64,000 bases of DNA from Agrobacterium leguminum (GTDB lineage Bacteria > Pseudomonadota > Alphaproteobacteria > Rhizobiales > Rhizobiaceae). Under the pieces are notes generated by a model. It saw only the letters and a list, made by a program, of their open reading frames with translations, had not been told where the DNA came from and searched no databases. The stretch is taken from NCBI RefSeq assembly GCF_015704895.1, contig NZ_JADQWB010000003.1, forward strand, positions 1-64,000, in the 5' to 3' direction. Below are positions 44,280 through 54,069 of the stretch, piece by piece (position 1 is the first letter of the stretch; the number at the start of each line of letters is the position of its first letter). The position numbers and the translations under genes are program-made.

Positions 44280-46177
44280 TCACGCGTCGCACCACCCTTG
44301 CCCTCTTGGCCTCCGTCTTCCTGCCAGCCTATGCGCGGGCCGGCTATACCGACCCCGCCTATTTCAAGGAAAAACGGGAAAAGGGCGAATTGCCCGACGT
44401 GGCCGAACGCCTGCCGAAAAACCCGCGCGTCATCGACATGAAAGCGCTTGGCCGCGAGCCGGGAAAACATGGCGGCTCGGTGCGTATGCTCATTGGCGGC
44501 CAGCGCGACATTCGCCTGATGCCGATCAGCAGCTATGCCCGCCTTGTCGGTTATGACGAAAAGTTCGAGCTTCATCCGGATATTCTCGAAAGCTACGACG
44601 TTCAGGAAGAACGCATCTTCACCTTCAAGCTGCGCGAAGGCCACAAATGGTCCGACGGCAGCGACTTCACCTCCGAGGATTTCCGCTATTTCTGGGAGGA
44701 CGTCGCCCTCAACAGGGAAATCCACAAGGGCGGCCCGCCGATCGAACTTCTGGTCAACAGCAAGCCGCCGCTTATCGAAGTCATCGACCGGCTGACGGTG
44801 CGCTACACCTGGGATGGTCCGAACCCGGATTTTCTGGCGAAGCTCGCAGCGGCCTCACCGGCCCGGCTATTCCTGCCCGCCGCCTACATGAAACAGTTCC
44901 ACGTCAAATATCAGACGGCGGAAAAGCTCGCCAAGCTGATCAAGAAAAACAAGACGGATGACTGGAGCGGGCTGCATATCAAGATGTCGCGGCAGGTGCG
45001 GCCCGAAAATCCCGATCTGCCGACGCTGGATGCCTGGCGCAACACCACCGCGCCGCCGGCCGAACAATTCGTCTTCGAGCGTAACCCCTATTATCACCGG
45101 GTCGACGAAAACGGCCTGCAACTGCCCTATCTCGATCGTTTCCTGCTCAACGTCACTTCGTCCGACATCATCTCGGCCAAGACGGCGTCCGGCGATAGCG
45201 ATCTGCAATATTTCGGCCTCGATTTCGCCGACTACACCTTTCTGAAGGATGCCGAAAAGCGCTTTCCCCTGAAGGTGAACCTCTACAAGCGCTCTCAGGG
45301 CTCGCGCATCGCGCTGCTGCCCAACCTCAATTGTGCCGACCCGGTCTGGCGCAGCGCTTTTCAGGACGTGCGCGTGCGCCGGGCGCTGTCGCTCGCGATA
45401 AACCGGCACGAAATCAACATGGTCTGCTTTTACGGGCTGGCAAAGGAAAGCGCCGATACCGTTCTACCGGAAAGCCCGCTTTACCGGCAGGAATTTGCGG
45501 ACGCATGGAGCGCTTTCGACCGGGCGGCGGCCAACAGGCTGCTCGATGAAGCCGGTCTCGACAAGCGCGACAATGCCGGCCTTCGGCTCCTGCCGGATGG
45601 CCGCCCGGCCTATATCATCGTCGAAACGACAGGCGAAAGCACGCTCGAAACCGACGTGATGGAGCTGGTGACGGATCACTGGCGGCATATCGGCATTGCC
45701 GTTTCCGTCCGCCCCACCCAGCGCGATGTCTTCCGCAAGCGCGCGATGGGCGGCGAGGTGCTGATGTCGGTATGGATGGGCATGGATAACGGTGTACCGA
45801 CGCCGGATATGCTGCCATCCGGCCTCGCCCCCACCGGCGATGACCAGCTGCAATGGCCGGTCTGGGGTGTGCATTATCTTTCCGGCGGCCGCGAGGGCAA
45901 GGAGCCCGATCTGCCGGAGGCGGCGCATCTGCTCGATCTCCTGAAAAAATGGCGCAGAAGCGTCACCGAACAGGAACGCGAAGCCATCTGGCTGGAAATG
46001 CTGGGTATTTATACGCAGCAGGTGTTTTCCATCGGCATCGTCAACGGCGCGCTGCAACCCGTCGTTCACGTCAAACGCATGCGAAACGTGCCGGACAAGG
46101 CGCTTTTCGGTTACGAGCCCACATCCTATCTCGGCGTCTATATGCCGGATAGCTTCTGGTATGACGGAGACGCCTGA
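44276..46177 (+). CDS. yejA: Family 5 extracellular solute-binding protein of the oligopeptide importer
   Basis: The 633-residue precursor has a signal peptide (ITRRTTLALLASVFLPAYARA) and is a family 5 periplasmic binding protein, here the Yej-like group of about 600 residues. Visible family parts are RIFTFKLREGHKWSDGSDFT and DVRVRRALSLAINRHEIN. It starts with TTG overlapping the yejF stop by 4 bases (TTGA); a rare start that would lower its translation unless coupled. The ligand could be an oligopeptide, a microcin-like compound or, from the context, an aminoacyl- or glycan-derived peptide. The ligand cannot be told from sequence. Confidence 0.88.
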   Translation: MITRRTTLALLASVFLPAYARAGYTDPAYFKEKREKGELPDVAERLPKNPRVIDMKALGREPGKHGGSVRMLIGGQRDIRLMPISSYARLVGYDEKFELHPDILESYDVQEERIFTFKLREGHKWSDGSDFTSEDFRYFWEDVALNREIHKGGPPIELLVNSKPPLIEVIDRLTVRYTWDGPNPDFLAKLAAASPARLFLPAAYMKQFHVKYQTAEKLAKLIKKNKTDDWSGLHIKMSRQVRPENPDLPTLDAWRNTTAPPAEQFVFERNPYYHRVDENGLQLPYLDRFLLNVTSSDIISAKTASGDSDLQYFGLDFADYTFLKDAEKRFPLKVNLYKRSQGSRIALLPNLNCADPVWRSAFQDVRVRRALSLAINRHEINMVCFYGLAKESADTVLPESPLYRQEFADAWSAFDRAAANRLLDEAGLDKRDNAGLRLLPDGRPAYIIVETTGESTLETDVMELVTDHWRHIGIAVSVRPTQRDVFRKRAMGGEVLMSVWMGMDNGVPTPDMLPSGLAPTGDDQLQWPVWGVHYLSGGREGKEPDLPEAAHLLDLLKKWRRSVTEQEREAIWLEMLGIYTQQVFSIGIVNGALQPVVHVKRMRNVPDKALFGYEPTSYLGVYMPDSFWYDGDA

Positions 46178-46178
46178 T

Positions 46179-47177
46179 ATGCTGCGGTATATTCTAAAGC
46201 GCATCCTCGTCATGATCCCGACACTGATCCTGATCTCGATGCTGGTCTTCACCATCATCGAATTGCCGCCGGGCGATTATTTCGAAAGCTATGTCGCCGA
46301 GCTGCGCGCCATGGGCGAGACGGCGAACCTTGCCGAAATCGAGGAGCTGCGTGTCCGCTACGGTTTCGACCAGCCAGCCCCGATCCGCTATTTCCGCTGG
46401 GCGACCGGCATGCTGGTCGGCGATTTCGGTTATTCCTTCGAATATCAGCTGCCGGTCAGCGATGTGGTGGGAGACCGCCTGTGGCTGACGGTTCTGGTCT
46501 CCTTCGTCACCATCATCGTCACCTGGCTTATCGCCTTCCCGATCGGCATCTACTCCGCCACGCATAAATACAGCTGGGGCGATTACGGGCTCACCTTTCT
46601 CGGCCTGCTCGGCATCGCCATTCCCAACTTCATGCTGGCGCTGATCCTGATGTATTTCGCCAATATCTGGTTCGGCATCTCCATCGGCCATCTGATGGAT
46701 CGGGAATATCTGAACCAGGCGATGAGCTGGGCGAAGTTCAAGTCGATCCTCGAACACATCTGGATCCCCGTCCTCATCATCGGAACGGCGGGCACCGCCG
46801 GCATGATCCGCCGCCTGCGCGCCAACCTGCTCGATGAATTGCAGAAACAATATGTGGTCACCGCCCGCGCCAAGGGGCTACATCCCTTCAAGGTGCTCAC
46901 CAAATATCCGCTGCGCATGGCGCTGAATTTCTTCATCTCGGACATCGGCTCGATCCTGCCGGCCATCATATCAGGCGCGGAAATCACCGCCGTCGTGCTG
47001 TCGCTCGAAACCACCGGTCCCATGCTCATCAGGGCGTTGCAGAGCCAGGACATGTATCTCGCCGGCTCATTCCTGATGTTCCTCGCTTTCCTGACGGTGA
47101 TCGGCGTTCTGGTGTCGGATATCGCCCTTGCCATACTCGATCCGCGAATCCGCTTCGGAGGTGGTAACGTCAAATGA
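46179..47177 (+). CDS. yejB: Oligopeptide ABC importer permease (YejB-like)
   Basis: The 332-residue permease, MLRYILKRILVMIPTLILIS, opens like DppB/YejB inner-membrane subunits and has about six membrane segments. The EAA loop lies in ATIWIPVLIIG-type and RARGLHPFKVLTKYPLRMAL segments, with DIGSILPAIISGAEITAVVLSLE quoted in parts. The ATG at 46179 is used rather than one at 46161, which would overlap the preceding gene and add a non-family head. It overlaps the next gene by 4 bases. It works with yejE to form the translocation channel. Confidence 0.9.
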   Translation: MLRYILKRILVMIPTLILISMLVFTIIELPPGDYFESYVAELRAMGETANLAEIEELRVRYGFDQPAPIRYFRWATGMLVGDFGYSFEYQLPVSDVVGDRLWLTVLVSFVTIIVTWLIAFPIGIYSATHKYSWGDYGLTFLGLLGIAIPNFMLALILMYFANIWFGISIGHLMDREYLNQAMSWAKFKSILEHIWIPVLIIGTAGTAGMIRRLRANLLDELQKQYVVTARAKGLHPFKVLTKYPLRMALNFFISDIGSILPAIISGAEITAVVLSLETTGPMLIRALQSQDMYLAGSFLMFLAFLTVIGVLVSDIALAILDPRIRFGGGNVK

Positions 47178-48349
47178 CTTCATCCATTCCGAAACCCGGC
47201 GAAGCGCTGCCCCATTACGTCTCGACCGCGCCCTTCGACCCGTCGCTGATCGAACCCAACACGTCAGGAATGGCGGCCTTCAGCAAGGCCTCGCAGCTGC
47301 GCCTCATGTGGTGGCAGTTCCGTCAGCACAAGATCGCGGTGTGGTCCGGCGCCTTTCTGGTGGTGCTTTATCTTTCGATCCTGATCTGCGAATTCCTCGC
47401 ACCCTATAATCTCCACACCCGCAATATCGAGCATATCTACGCCCCGCCGCAGGCCATTCACCTGTTCAATGACGGAAAATTTGTCGGCCCCTTCGTTTAT
47501 GGCCGAGAAATGACGCTCGACATGGACAATCTGAGACGGGTCTACCGGGATGTGCCGACGGATATCCAGCCGCTGCGTTTCTTCTGCAAGGGCGATACCT
47601 ATCGCTTCTGGGGCATGTTCGAGGGCAGAACCCATCTCGTCTGCCCGGCGGAGGGTGGTGAATTGTTCCTGCTCGGCACGGATCGTCTCGGCCGTGACGT
47701 GCTGTCCCGCATCATCTATGGCGCGCGCATTTCGCTGACCATCGGCCTTCTCGGCGTCGCCATGAGCTTCGTTCTCGGCATTGTGATCGGCGGTCTGGCG
47801 GGTTATCGCGGCGGCACATTCGATCTGATTGTCCAGCGCATCATCGAGGTCCTGCAATCCATCCCGAGCATTCCGCTCTGGCTGGCGCTTGCGGCGATCA
47901 TGCCGGTGACCTGGAGCCCCATCCTCGTCTATCTCGGCATCACCATCATTCTCGGTATGCTGGACTGGACGGGCCTTGCACGCGCCGTGCGCTCGAAACT
48001 TCTGGCGCTTCGCGAAGAAGACTATGTTTTGTCTGCACAATTAATGGGTGCCAGCACGCCGCGCATCATCGGCAGGCACCTTATTCCCGGCTTCATGTCA
48101 CACTTGATCGCCTCGGCCACCCTGACGATACCGGGCATGATTCTCGGCGAAACCGCACTGAGCTTCCTCGGCCTCGGTCTCAGACCACCGATCACAAGTT
48201 GGGGAATTCTGCTCACGGAGGCGCGCAGCGTCAGCGTCATTGCGCTATATCCATGGCTTCTCATCCCGACGATCCCGGTCGTTCTCGTCATTCTGGCCTT
48301 TAATTTCTTCGGCGACGGACTACGTGATGCTGCGGATCCCTTCAGATAA
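47174..48349 (+). CDS. yejE: Oligopeptide ABC importer permease (YejE-like)
   Basis: The 391-residue second permease has an extended N-terminal half with a periplasmic loop after the first membrane segment, normal for the YejE/DppC branch. The transporter domain begins with LGTDRLGRDVLSRIIYGARI and ends in a TSWGILLTEARS block and LNFFGDGLRDAADPF-like tail. The EAA loop is near SAQLMGASTPRIIGRHLIPG. It is the last gene of the four-gene importer operon and is followed 72 bases later by a glycosyltransferase gene on the same strand, so it may be part of a longer transcript. Confidence 0.9.
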   Translation: MTSSIPKPGEALPHYVSTAPFDPSLIEPNTSGMAAFSKASQLRLMWWQFRQHKIAVWSGAFLVVLYLSILICEFLAPYNLHTRNIEHIYAPPQAIHLFNDGKFVGPFVYGREMTLDMDNLRRVYRDVPTDIQPLRFFCKGDTYRFWGMFEGRTHLVCPAEGGELFLLGTDRLGRDVLSRIIYGARISLTIGLLGVAMSFVLGIVIGGLAGYRGGTFDLIVQRIIEVLQSIPSIPLWLALAAIMPVTWSPILVYLGITIILGMLDWTGLARAVRSKLLALREEDYVLSAQLMGASTPRIIGRHLIPGFMSHLIASATLTIPGMILGETALSFLGLGLRPPITSWGILLTEARSVSVIALYPWLLIPTIPVVLVILAFNFFGDGLRDAADPFR

Positions 48350-48421
48350 AATGGAACACCCTTTGATAAACTGCCCTTCCGCCATCGCCTTTTTTGTGAA
48401 AGGCAAAAAGAGGTGTGGCCC

Positions 48422-49630
48422 ATGACCTCCCGTTTGAACGACGCGCGTATCCTCATGTACAGCCACGATTCCTTCGGGCTCGGGCATCTGCGGCGGTGTC
48501 GCACCATCGCGCATGCTCTGGTGGAGGATTATCGCGGCCTCAACGTCCTCATCATTTCAGGCGCGACGATTGCCGGCGCCTTCGATTACCGCGCCCGCGT
48601 CGATTTCGTGAAAATCCCGAGCGTCATCAAGCTGCGCAACGGCGAATATACGTCCATGGACAGGCATATCGATCTTCAGGAAACCTTGAAGATGCGCCGC
48701 TCCATCATCTACCACACGGCCGAAAGCTTCCAGCCGGATATCTTCATTGTCGACAAGGAGCCCATGGGCCTGCGCGGCGAGGTGGAGGAAACGCTCGCCT
48801 ATCTCAAGGGACAGGGCACCAAGCTCGTCATCGGCCTGCGCGACGTCATGGATGCACCGCAGCTGCTCGAAGCGGAGTGGAAGCGCAACAATGTCATGAC
48901 CAAGATTGGCCAGTTCTATGACCACGTCTGGATTTATGGCCCACCCGATTTCCACGATCCGCTGACGGGGCTCGACGTTCCGCACACCGTGCGCGACAAG
49001 ATGGATTTCGTCGGTTTCCTGCAAAGATCGAAGACGCAGGCCGAAACCGTATCGCATCGGCCGGAAGGCGATTACCTTCTCGTCACCACCGGCGGCGGCG
49101 GCGATGGCAGCGAATTGATCGACGACGTCATCAACGCCTATCGCCATGACACCGAACTGACGCACAAGTCGCTGGTGGTGCTCGGCCCCTATATGCCGGC
49201 GGATCAACGCCAGCGCTTCATGAGCAGTGTTGCCGATATTCCGCATATCGAAATCATCGAATTCGACAACCGCATGGAAGATCTCGTTGCCGGCGCGCAG
49301 GCCGTCGTCTCGATGGGCGGATACAATACCGTCTGCGAGATATTGTCCTTCGACAAACCCGCCCTCGTCGTGCCGCGCACGGTGCCGCGCGAAGAGCAGC
49401 TTATCCGCGCCAGCCGTGCCTCGGAGCTTGGCCTTTTCGACATGCTTCTGCCGGAAGATGCCGAAAACCCGGCAAAAATGGCGGCAGCTCTGAAGTCACT
49501 GCCGAACCGCGCGCCGCCCTCCGTCAATGCGCGCGGGCTGAAGCTGGACGGTCTGGAAAACATATCGCGCCGGATAGCCGAATGGCTGCCGCCCGAGGGT
49601 GACAAGGCGCCGATCACGCTGACCGCGTGA
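48422..49630 (+). CDS. Predicted MurG-like glycosyltransferase (COG4671), copy 1
   Basis: The 402-residue GT-B protein starts MTSRLNDARILMYSHDSFGLGH (given in parts: YSHDSFGLGHLRRCRTIA), a family 28-like arrangement in which GLGHLRR binds the acceptor side. The donor half contains LLVTTGGGGDGSELID and VVSMGGYNTVCEILSF, followed by PRTVPREEQLIRA. AGAGGTG at 48409-48415 supports the ATG at 48422 over a GTG at 48413. Its paralogue lies 1.3 kb downstream, with a GT4 between. Probable role: adding sugars to a surface glycan. Confidence 0.82.
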   Translation: MTSRLNDARILMYSHDSFGLGHLRRCRTIAHALVEDYRGLNVLIISGATIAGAFDYRARVDFVKIPSVIKLRNGEYTSMDRHIDLQETLKMRRSIIYHTAESFQPDIFIVDKEPMGLRGEVEETLAYLKGQGTKLVIGLRDVMDAPQLLEAEWKRNNVMTKIGQFYDHVWIYGPPDFHDPLTGLDVPHTVRDKMDFVGFLQRSKTQAETVSHRPEGDYLLVTTGGGGDGSELIDDVINAYRHDTELTHKSLVVLGPYMPADQRQRFMSSVADIPHIEIIEFDNRMEDLVAGAQAVVSMGGYNTVCEILSFDKPALVVPRTVPREEQLIRASRASELGLFDMLLPEDAENPAKMAAALKSLPNRAPPSVNARGLKLDGLENISRRIAEWLPPEGDKAPITLTA

Positions 49631-49673
49631 CCGGTTCCCCAACAAACACCGCTTCAAAAGAGACACGCGCAAC

Positions 49674-50921
49674 GTGACCGATACAAAAAAAATCGTGGTG
49701 CTCCTCAAGGGCTATCCGCGCCTGTCCGAGACTTTCATCGCCCAGGAGCTTTTGGGGCTGGAAAAGGCCGGGCTGAAACTCGAACTCATGTCGATGCGCC
49801 GGCCCACGGACAAGAAGCGCCATCCCGTTCACGATGAAATCCGCGCGCCCGTCACATATCTGCCGGAATATCTGCACGAGGAGCCGCTGCGCGTTCTAAA
49901 GGCATTGTGGGCGTGCCGAAAAAAGCCGGGCTTCACCAAGGCGCTTCGCCGCTTTTTCAACGACCTGTCGCATGATCTCAGCCGCAATCGCTTCCGCCGT
50001 TTCGGGCAGGCTGCGGTTCTCGCGCATGAATGGCCGGCGGATGCCGAATGGCTGCATGTCCATTTCATCCATACGCCCGCCTCGGTCGCCGCCTATACCC
50101 ACCTCATTACCGGCACGCCCTGGACGATCTCGGCACACGCCAAGGACATCTGGACCTCGAACGACCGCGACCTTGCCGCCAAGCTGCAAAGCGCCCGCTG
50201 GGCCGTGACCTGCACTGCCGGCGGCTTCCAGCATCTGCAGACCCTTTCCGGGTCAAAGCAGAATGTGCATCTGAGTTATCATGGCCTCGATCTCACCCGT
50301 TTCCCGCATTTCGACACGCCACGACCGGCAAGAGACGGTTCAGATGCCGATGATCCGGTCAGGATTTTGAGCGTCGGCCGGGCGGTCAAGAAAAAGGGCA
50401 TCGATATTCTCCTGCGCGCGCTCGCCTCGCTGCCGCAGGATATCCATTGGCGCTTCACCCATATCGGCGGCGGCGATGAACTGGCCGCCCTGAAGAAACT
50501 TGCAGACGAACTTGGCGTCGCCGACAGGATCGTCTGGACCGGCGCCATGGACCAGAAGCAGGTGCTGGAGAACTACCGGGAAGCGGACCTCTTCGCCCTT
50601 GCCTGCCGCATCACCAGCGATGGCGACCGCGACGGCCTGCCAAATGTGCTGGTCGAGGCCGCGAGCCAGGCGCTGACCTGCATCTCCACCAATATTTCCG
50701 GCATTCCGGAGTTCTTCGTCAGCGGTGAAAACGGCCTGCTGACGGAACCGGAAAATCCGACCGCCTTCGCAGAGGCCCTGCGCACGGCCATCACCGATCC
50801 GCAATTGCGCCAGCGTCTTGGCAGTGCCGCCGAAAACCGTGTGCGCACCGCCTTCGACCATCGCACCAGCATTGTCGAGCTGAAGGCCCTGTTCGAGACC
50901 GAGTGGGAAAAAACGCCATGA
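49674..50921 (+). CDS. Family 4 glycosyltransferase
   Basis: The 415-residue protein has a GT-B fold: N-terminal LLKGYPRLSETFIAQELLGLEKAGL, a phrase typical of exopolysaccharide/colanic acid GT4 enzymes (WcaL/KpsF-like), HAKDIWTSNDRDLAAKL, and the donor site SVGRAVKKKGIDILLRA with DRDGLPNVLVEAASQALTC. The start is GTG 49674. It is 43 bases downstream of one MurG-like gene and overlaps the other by 4 bases (ATGA), forming a three-glycosyltransferase cassette. No membrane segment is seen. Confidence 0.88.
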   Translation: MTDTKKIVVLLKGYPRLSETFIAQELLGLEKAGLKLELMSMRRPTDKKRHPVHDEIRAPVTYLPEYLHEEPLRVLKALWACRKKPGFTKALRRFFNDLSHDLSRNRFRRFGQAAVLAHEWPADAEWLHVHFIHTPASVAAYTHLITGTPWTISAHAKDIWTSNDRDLAAKLQSARWAVTCTAGGFQHLQTLSGSKQNVHLSYHGLDLTRFPHFDTPRPARDGSDADDPVRILSVGRAVKKKGIDILLRALASLPQDIHWRFTHIGGGDELAALKKLADELGVADRIVWTGAMDQKQVLENYREADLFALACRITSDGDRDGLPNVLVEAASQALTCISTNISGIPEFFVSGENGLLTEPENPTAFAEALRTAITDPQLRQRLGSAAENRVRTAFDHRTSIVELKALFETEWEKTP

Positions 50922-52069
50922 CCGATACGGAAAAACGCCCCTGCGTCTTCTTCTACGTCCAGCATCTTCTCGGCATCGGCCATATCGCCCGCGCCAGCCG
51001 CATTGCCAACGCCCTTCAGGCGAACGGTTTCGATGTCGTGCTGGTCACGGGTGGCACGCCGGTTCCGGGCTTTCCGGGCGAGGGCATCCGCCATGTCGAA
51101 TTGCCGCCCATCGCCGTCAGCGACGGCAGTTTTGCCGGCCTGGTCGACAGTTCCGGCAAACCGGTGGATGACGACTTCAAGAGGCTTAGAACCGACATGC
51201 TGATCGGCGCCTATCACGGCGCAAAACCCGATATCGTTATCATCGAGGCGTTCCCCTTCGGCCGCAGGCAGGTGCGTTTCGAATTGTTGCCGCTTCTCGA
51301 TGAGATAGAAGACAGCGAACCGCGCCCGCTCGTCATGGCGTCGCTGCGCGATATCTTGCAGGAAAAGACCAAACCGGGCCGGGACGAAGAGACCGTTTCA
51401 CTGGTGAAGAAACATTTCGATGCGGTGCTCGTCCATGGCGATCCGGATTTCGCCCGGCTGGAAGAGACCTTTCCGCTTGCCGGCGAGATCAGCCAGCGCA
51501 TCGTCTATACCGGCCTCGTCGCCCCCCTTCCGCCGCCGGAACCGGCGGAAAAATTCGATATCGTGGTTTCCGCAGGCGGCGGCGCCGTTGGGGCCGCACT
51601 CATACGGGCTGCTCTCGAGGCTGCCCCCCTCTTGGGTAGCATCAAGAGCTGGTGCCTCGTGACCGGTCCCAACATGCCGCAGGCGGATTTCGATGCGATC
51701 TCGGCGCGGGCGGCGGGAAATGTGTCCGTCTTCCATTTCCGCAAGGATTTCGCAAGTTTGCTCGCCGGCGCACGGCTTTCGATTTCACAGGCCGGTTACA
51801 ACACCGTCTGCGATATTCTTCAGGCAAAATGCCGCTCGCTTCTGATCCCTTTCGCAGCCGGAGGCGAAACCGAACAGAGCGCCCGCGCCGAACGGCTGGC
51901 GCGGCTGGGGCTGGCGCATGTGCTGGAGGAGAAGGATATTTCGGCGCAAGCGATGGCCGATGCCATCAAGGCGGCATTGTCCCTGCCGGCACCCGGCACG
52001 ATCACGCTCGATCTCGATGGCGCGGCCGGAACGGCTAGAGCGCTGCGCCATCTTTACGATGAGCGGTGA
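50918..52069 (+). CDS. Predicted MurG-like glycosyltransferase (COG4671), copy 2
   Basis: A 383-residue paralogue of the gene at 48422, sharing the GIGHIARASRIANAL acceptor motif (GLGH in the other) and GYNTVCDILQ (GYNTVCEILS). The donor site FDIVVSAGGGAVGAALIRAA is Gly-rich as in MurG-like enzymes. The ATG at 50918 overlaps the GT4 stop (ATGA). Its last 35 bases overlap the end of the convergent cutC gene. Two near-relatives flanking a GT4 suggest duplication and division of labour in successive transfer steps. Confidence 0.82.
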   Translation: MTDTEKRPCVFFYVQHLLGIGHIARASRIANALQANGFDVVLVTGGTPVPGFPGEGIRHVELPPIAVSDGSFAGLVDSSGKPVDDDFKRLRTDMLIGAYHGAKPDIVIIEAFPFGRRQVRFELLPLLDEIEDSEPRPLVMASLRDILQEKTKPGRDEETVSLVKKHFDAVLVHGDPDFARLEETFPLAGEISQRIVYTGLVAPLPPPEPAEKFDIVVSAGGGAVGAALIRAALEAAPLLGSIKSWCLVTGPNMPQADFDAISARAAGNVSVFHFRKDFASLLAGARLSISQAGYNTVCDILQAKCRSLLIPFAAGGETEQSARAERLARLGLAHVLEEKDISAQAMADAIKAALSLPAPGTITLDLDGAAGTARALRHLYDER

Positions 52070-52775
52070 GGATTGTCTTCAACTCGCGAACCGCCGCCTC
52101 ATCGGTAACCTTGCGCCCTGCGCCGGTGAAACCGAGCTTCGCCACCCTGCTGTCGGGATCAAAGGATGGAACGGCGGAACAGGATGCGTGGATTTCCGTG
52201 ATCGGAAAGCGATCCAGCAATGTCTGAACGCTCTGCGGACGCACACCGGCACCGGGCATGATGACGATCCGGCCTGCCGCCATCTCGGACAAGTGGGCCA
52301 GAGCCTCAATCCCTTCAAGCGCCGAACGCGCGCCGCCTGAAGTGAGAATTCTTGGGAACCCCAATGCGATGGCGGCTTCCAGCGCCTCGTCCATGTCAGG
52401 CACGACATCGAAAGCCCGGTGCAGGGTCACATCCAGCCCGTCGGCATGACTGCGCAGTTCTTCAAGCAAGCCGATATCAAGCGAACCATCGCCACGCGAT
52501 GCGCCGAGCACCACGCCGGAAAGACCGGCCGCCCTTGCCGCATCAATATCGCGTTTCATCACATCCGCTTCGTCGCGTGTGAACACGAAATCACCGGCGC
52601 GCGGCCTGATCATGACGCTCACCGGCACCCCGCAGGACGCAGCGCGCTGCATGAAACCCGCCGATGGCGTTACACCGCCGCCCGAAAGCGCCGCGCAGAG
52701 CTCGATCCGATCGGCCCCGCCGCTGACCGCCGCTTCCAGACCGGCGACATCGTCCACGCAAATTTCGAGAATCAT
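52035..52775 (-). CDS. cutC: CutC family protein (TIM barrel)
   Basis: A 246-residue CutC-like TIM barrel starting MILEICVDDVAGLEAAVSGG. Segments RIELCAALSGGGVTPS, VMIRPRAGDFVFTRDE and HRAFDVVPDMDEALEAA are typical. CutC was named for copper tolerance, but a catabolic role has been proposed for many members, and here it is in an operon-like run of sugar genes. The ATG at 52775 is chosen because GAGGT precedes it closely; 52790 would lack a good site. It is the last gene of the minus-strand run and overlaps the end of a glycosyltransferase gene by 35 bases. Confidence 0.85.
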   Translation of the reverse strand: MILEICVDDVAGLEAAVSGGADRIELCAALSGGGVTPSAGFMQRAASCGVPVSVMIRPRAGDFVFTRDEADVMKRDIDAARAAGLSGVVLGASRGDGSLDIGLLEELRSHADGLDVTLHRAFDVVPDMDEALEAAIALGFPRILTSGGARSALEGIEALAHLSEMAAGRIVIMPGAGVRPQSVQTLLDRFPITEIHASCSAVPSFDPDSRVAKLGFTGAGRKVTDEAAVRELKTILTAHRKDGAAL

Positions 52776-52801
52776 CGTAACCTCTTTCATTTGGGTGGCC
52801 G

Positions 52802-54007
52802 TTACCTGCGGCGGCCCTTTCCATCAAGCGCGTAAAGCATATAAACGCCGCCGAGCCCCACAATCGCCCCCAATATGGAAGTCCCCGAATAGCTGGAGAC
52901 CAGGGTTCCAACGGCAAAAATCAACGCACCCAGACCAGCGCCGAGGAAGATATTGACCGCAATCAGCGAGCTTCCGAGTCCCGGCCGGTCCGCGATCAGT
53001 TCCTGCAGATAGGTAATTGGAATGCTGATGATCGCGGCGGCGCCCAGCGCACTGATGACCGTTTGGGCGTAGATATGCCACGGCGCTGAAGCAAGCCCCT
53101 GCAGAATGAGATAGATGGCGTAAAGCCCCGCTCCCGCCGCAAGTGTCAGCGTCTGCGGAACCTTCTTCTCGATCCAGCCCCACAGGAGAATGAAGACGAT
53201 TTCCAGCGCAGCGACGATACCCGCAACAATGCCGATATCCGCCACCGTGCCCTTGGCCTGTCCGGTTATGATGAGCGAGCGCACGGAATCGTTGAGATGC
53301 AGCATTGAGCAGATGAGCGCGATGGCGATGATCCGCAGCAGCACCCGCCGCGATCCGATTTCCGCAAGCGAGGCGCGCAGACCAAACCGCGCTTCGGTAT
53401 TTGCCGATGCCGGCGTGGCGGCCCGCGGCAGGCAGAAGGCAACGAGCAGAAAGCAGACAAGCGCGCAGATGCCCGAAAACAGGAACGCCATCAGCATATT
53501 GCCGGAATTCACCAGAAAAACACCGACAATGCCCGGCACCAGCACCCAGGAAAGCGAGATGGTTGCCCGCATGATCGAATTCACCGCGATCATCTCACCC
53601 GTCGAAAGGTTGCGCGCGTCGGCGCGCACATGGGCGAAGATCAATGAATTCATCGCTCCGAAAATCGGCAGAAGCACAAGCTTCGCGGCAACGAAGGCGG
53701 TAGCGTTGCCGGCCAGATAGACCAGCAGATAACCGCTGACGCCAAAGAGCGCGATATAGAGCATTGGCTTGCGATATTCGCCCAGCCTGTCTGCGACGAT
53801 GCCCATCAACACGCTGGCGCTGACATTAATGACAGCGGCAAACAGCATCAGCAGCGAATAGACGCTGTTGCTCAGCCCGATTTCGCGAATACCGATGACC
53901 GCCTGATAGGGGGCGGTCGCCGCATTCGAAAACCCGAAGAACAGGATGGCGAGCGCCCCGATGCGGATCGACGGATTGTTGATGACGATGGAAAGAGCCG
54001 ACGGCAT
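52802..54007 (-). CDS. MFS transporter, sugar-efflux type
   Basis: A 401-residue major facilitator with about twelve membrane segments. MFS motif A-like VLMGIVADRLGEYRKPMLYIA lies between the second and third segments. The start MPSALSIVINNPSIRIGALA at 54007 is preferred to one at 54034. The shape resembles the SetA/sugar efflux transporter group. It lies between the M81 gene and cutC in a minus-strand run, so export or import of an amino sugar or its product is plausible. Substrate is unknown. Confidence 0.82.
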   Translation of the reverse strand: MPSALSIVINNPSIRIGALAILFFGFSNAATAPYQAVIGIREIGLSNSVYSLLMLFAAVINVSASVLMGIVADRLGEYRKPMLYIALFGVSGYLLVYLAGNATAFVAAKLVLLPIFGAMNSLIFAHVRADARNLSTGEMIAVNSIMRATISLSWVLVPGIVGVFLVNSGNMLMAFLFSGICALVCFLLVAFCLPRAATPASANTEARFGLRASLAEIGSRRVLLRIIAIALICSMLHLNDSVRSLIITGQAKGTVADIGIVAGIVAALEIVFILLWGWIEKKVPQTLTLAAGAGLYAIYLILQGLASAPWHIYAQTVISALGAAAIISIPITYLQELIADRPGLGSSLIAVNIFLGAGLGALIFAVGTLVSSYSGTSILGAIVGLGGVYMLYALDGKGRRR

Positions 54008-54069
54008 GGATATTCGCCTGAGATGATCCGGCACCGCCGGATCGCTGGATAAAAGCTACCGAACCGCTG

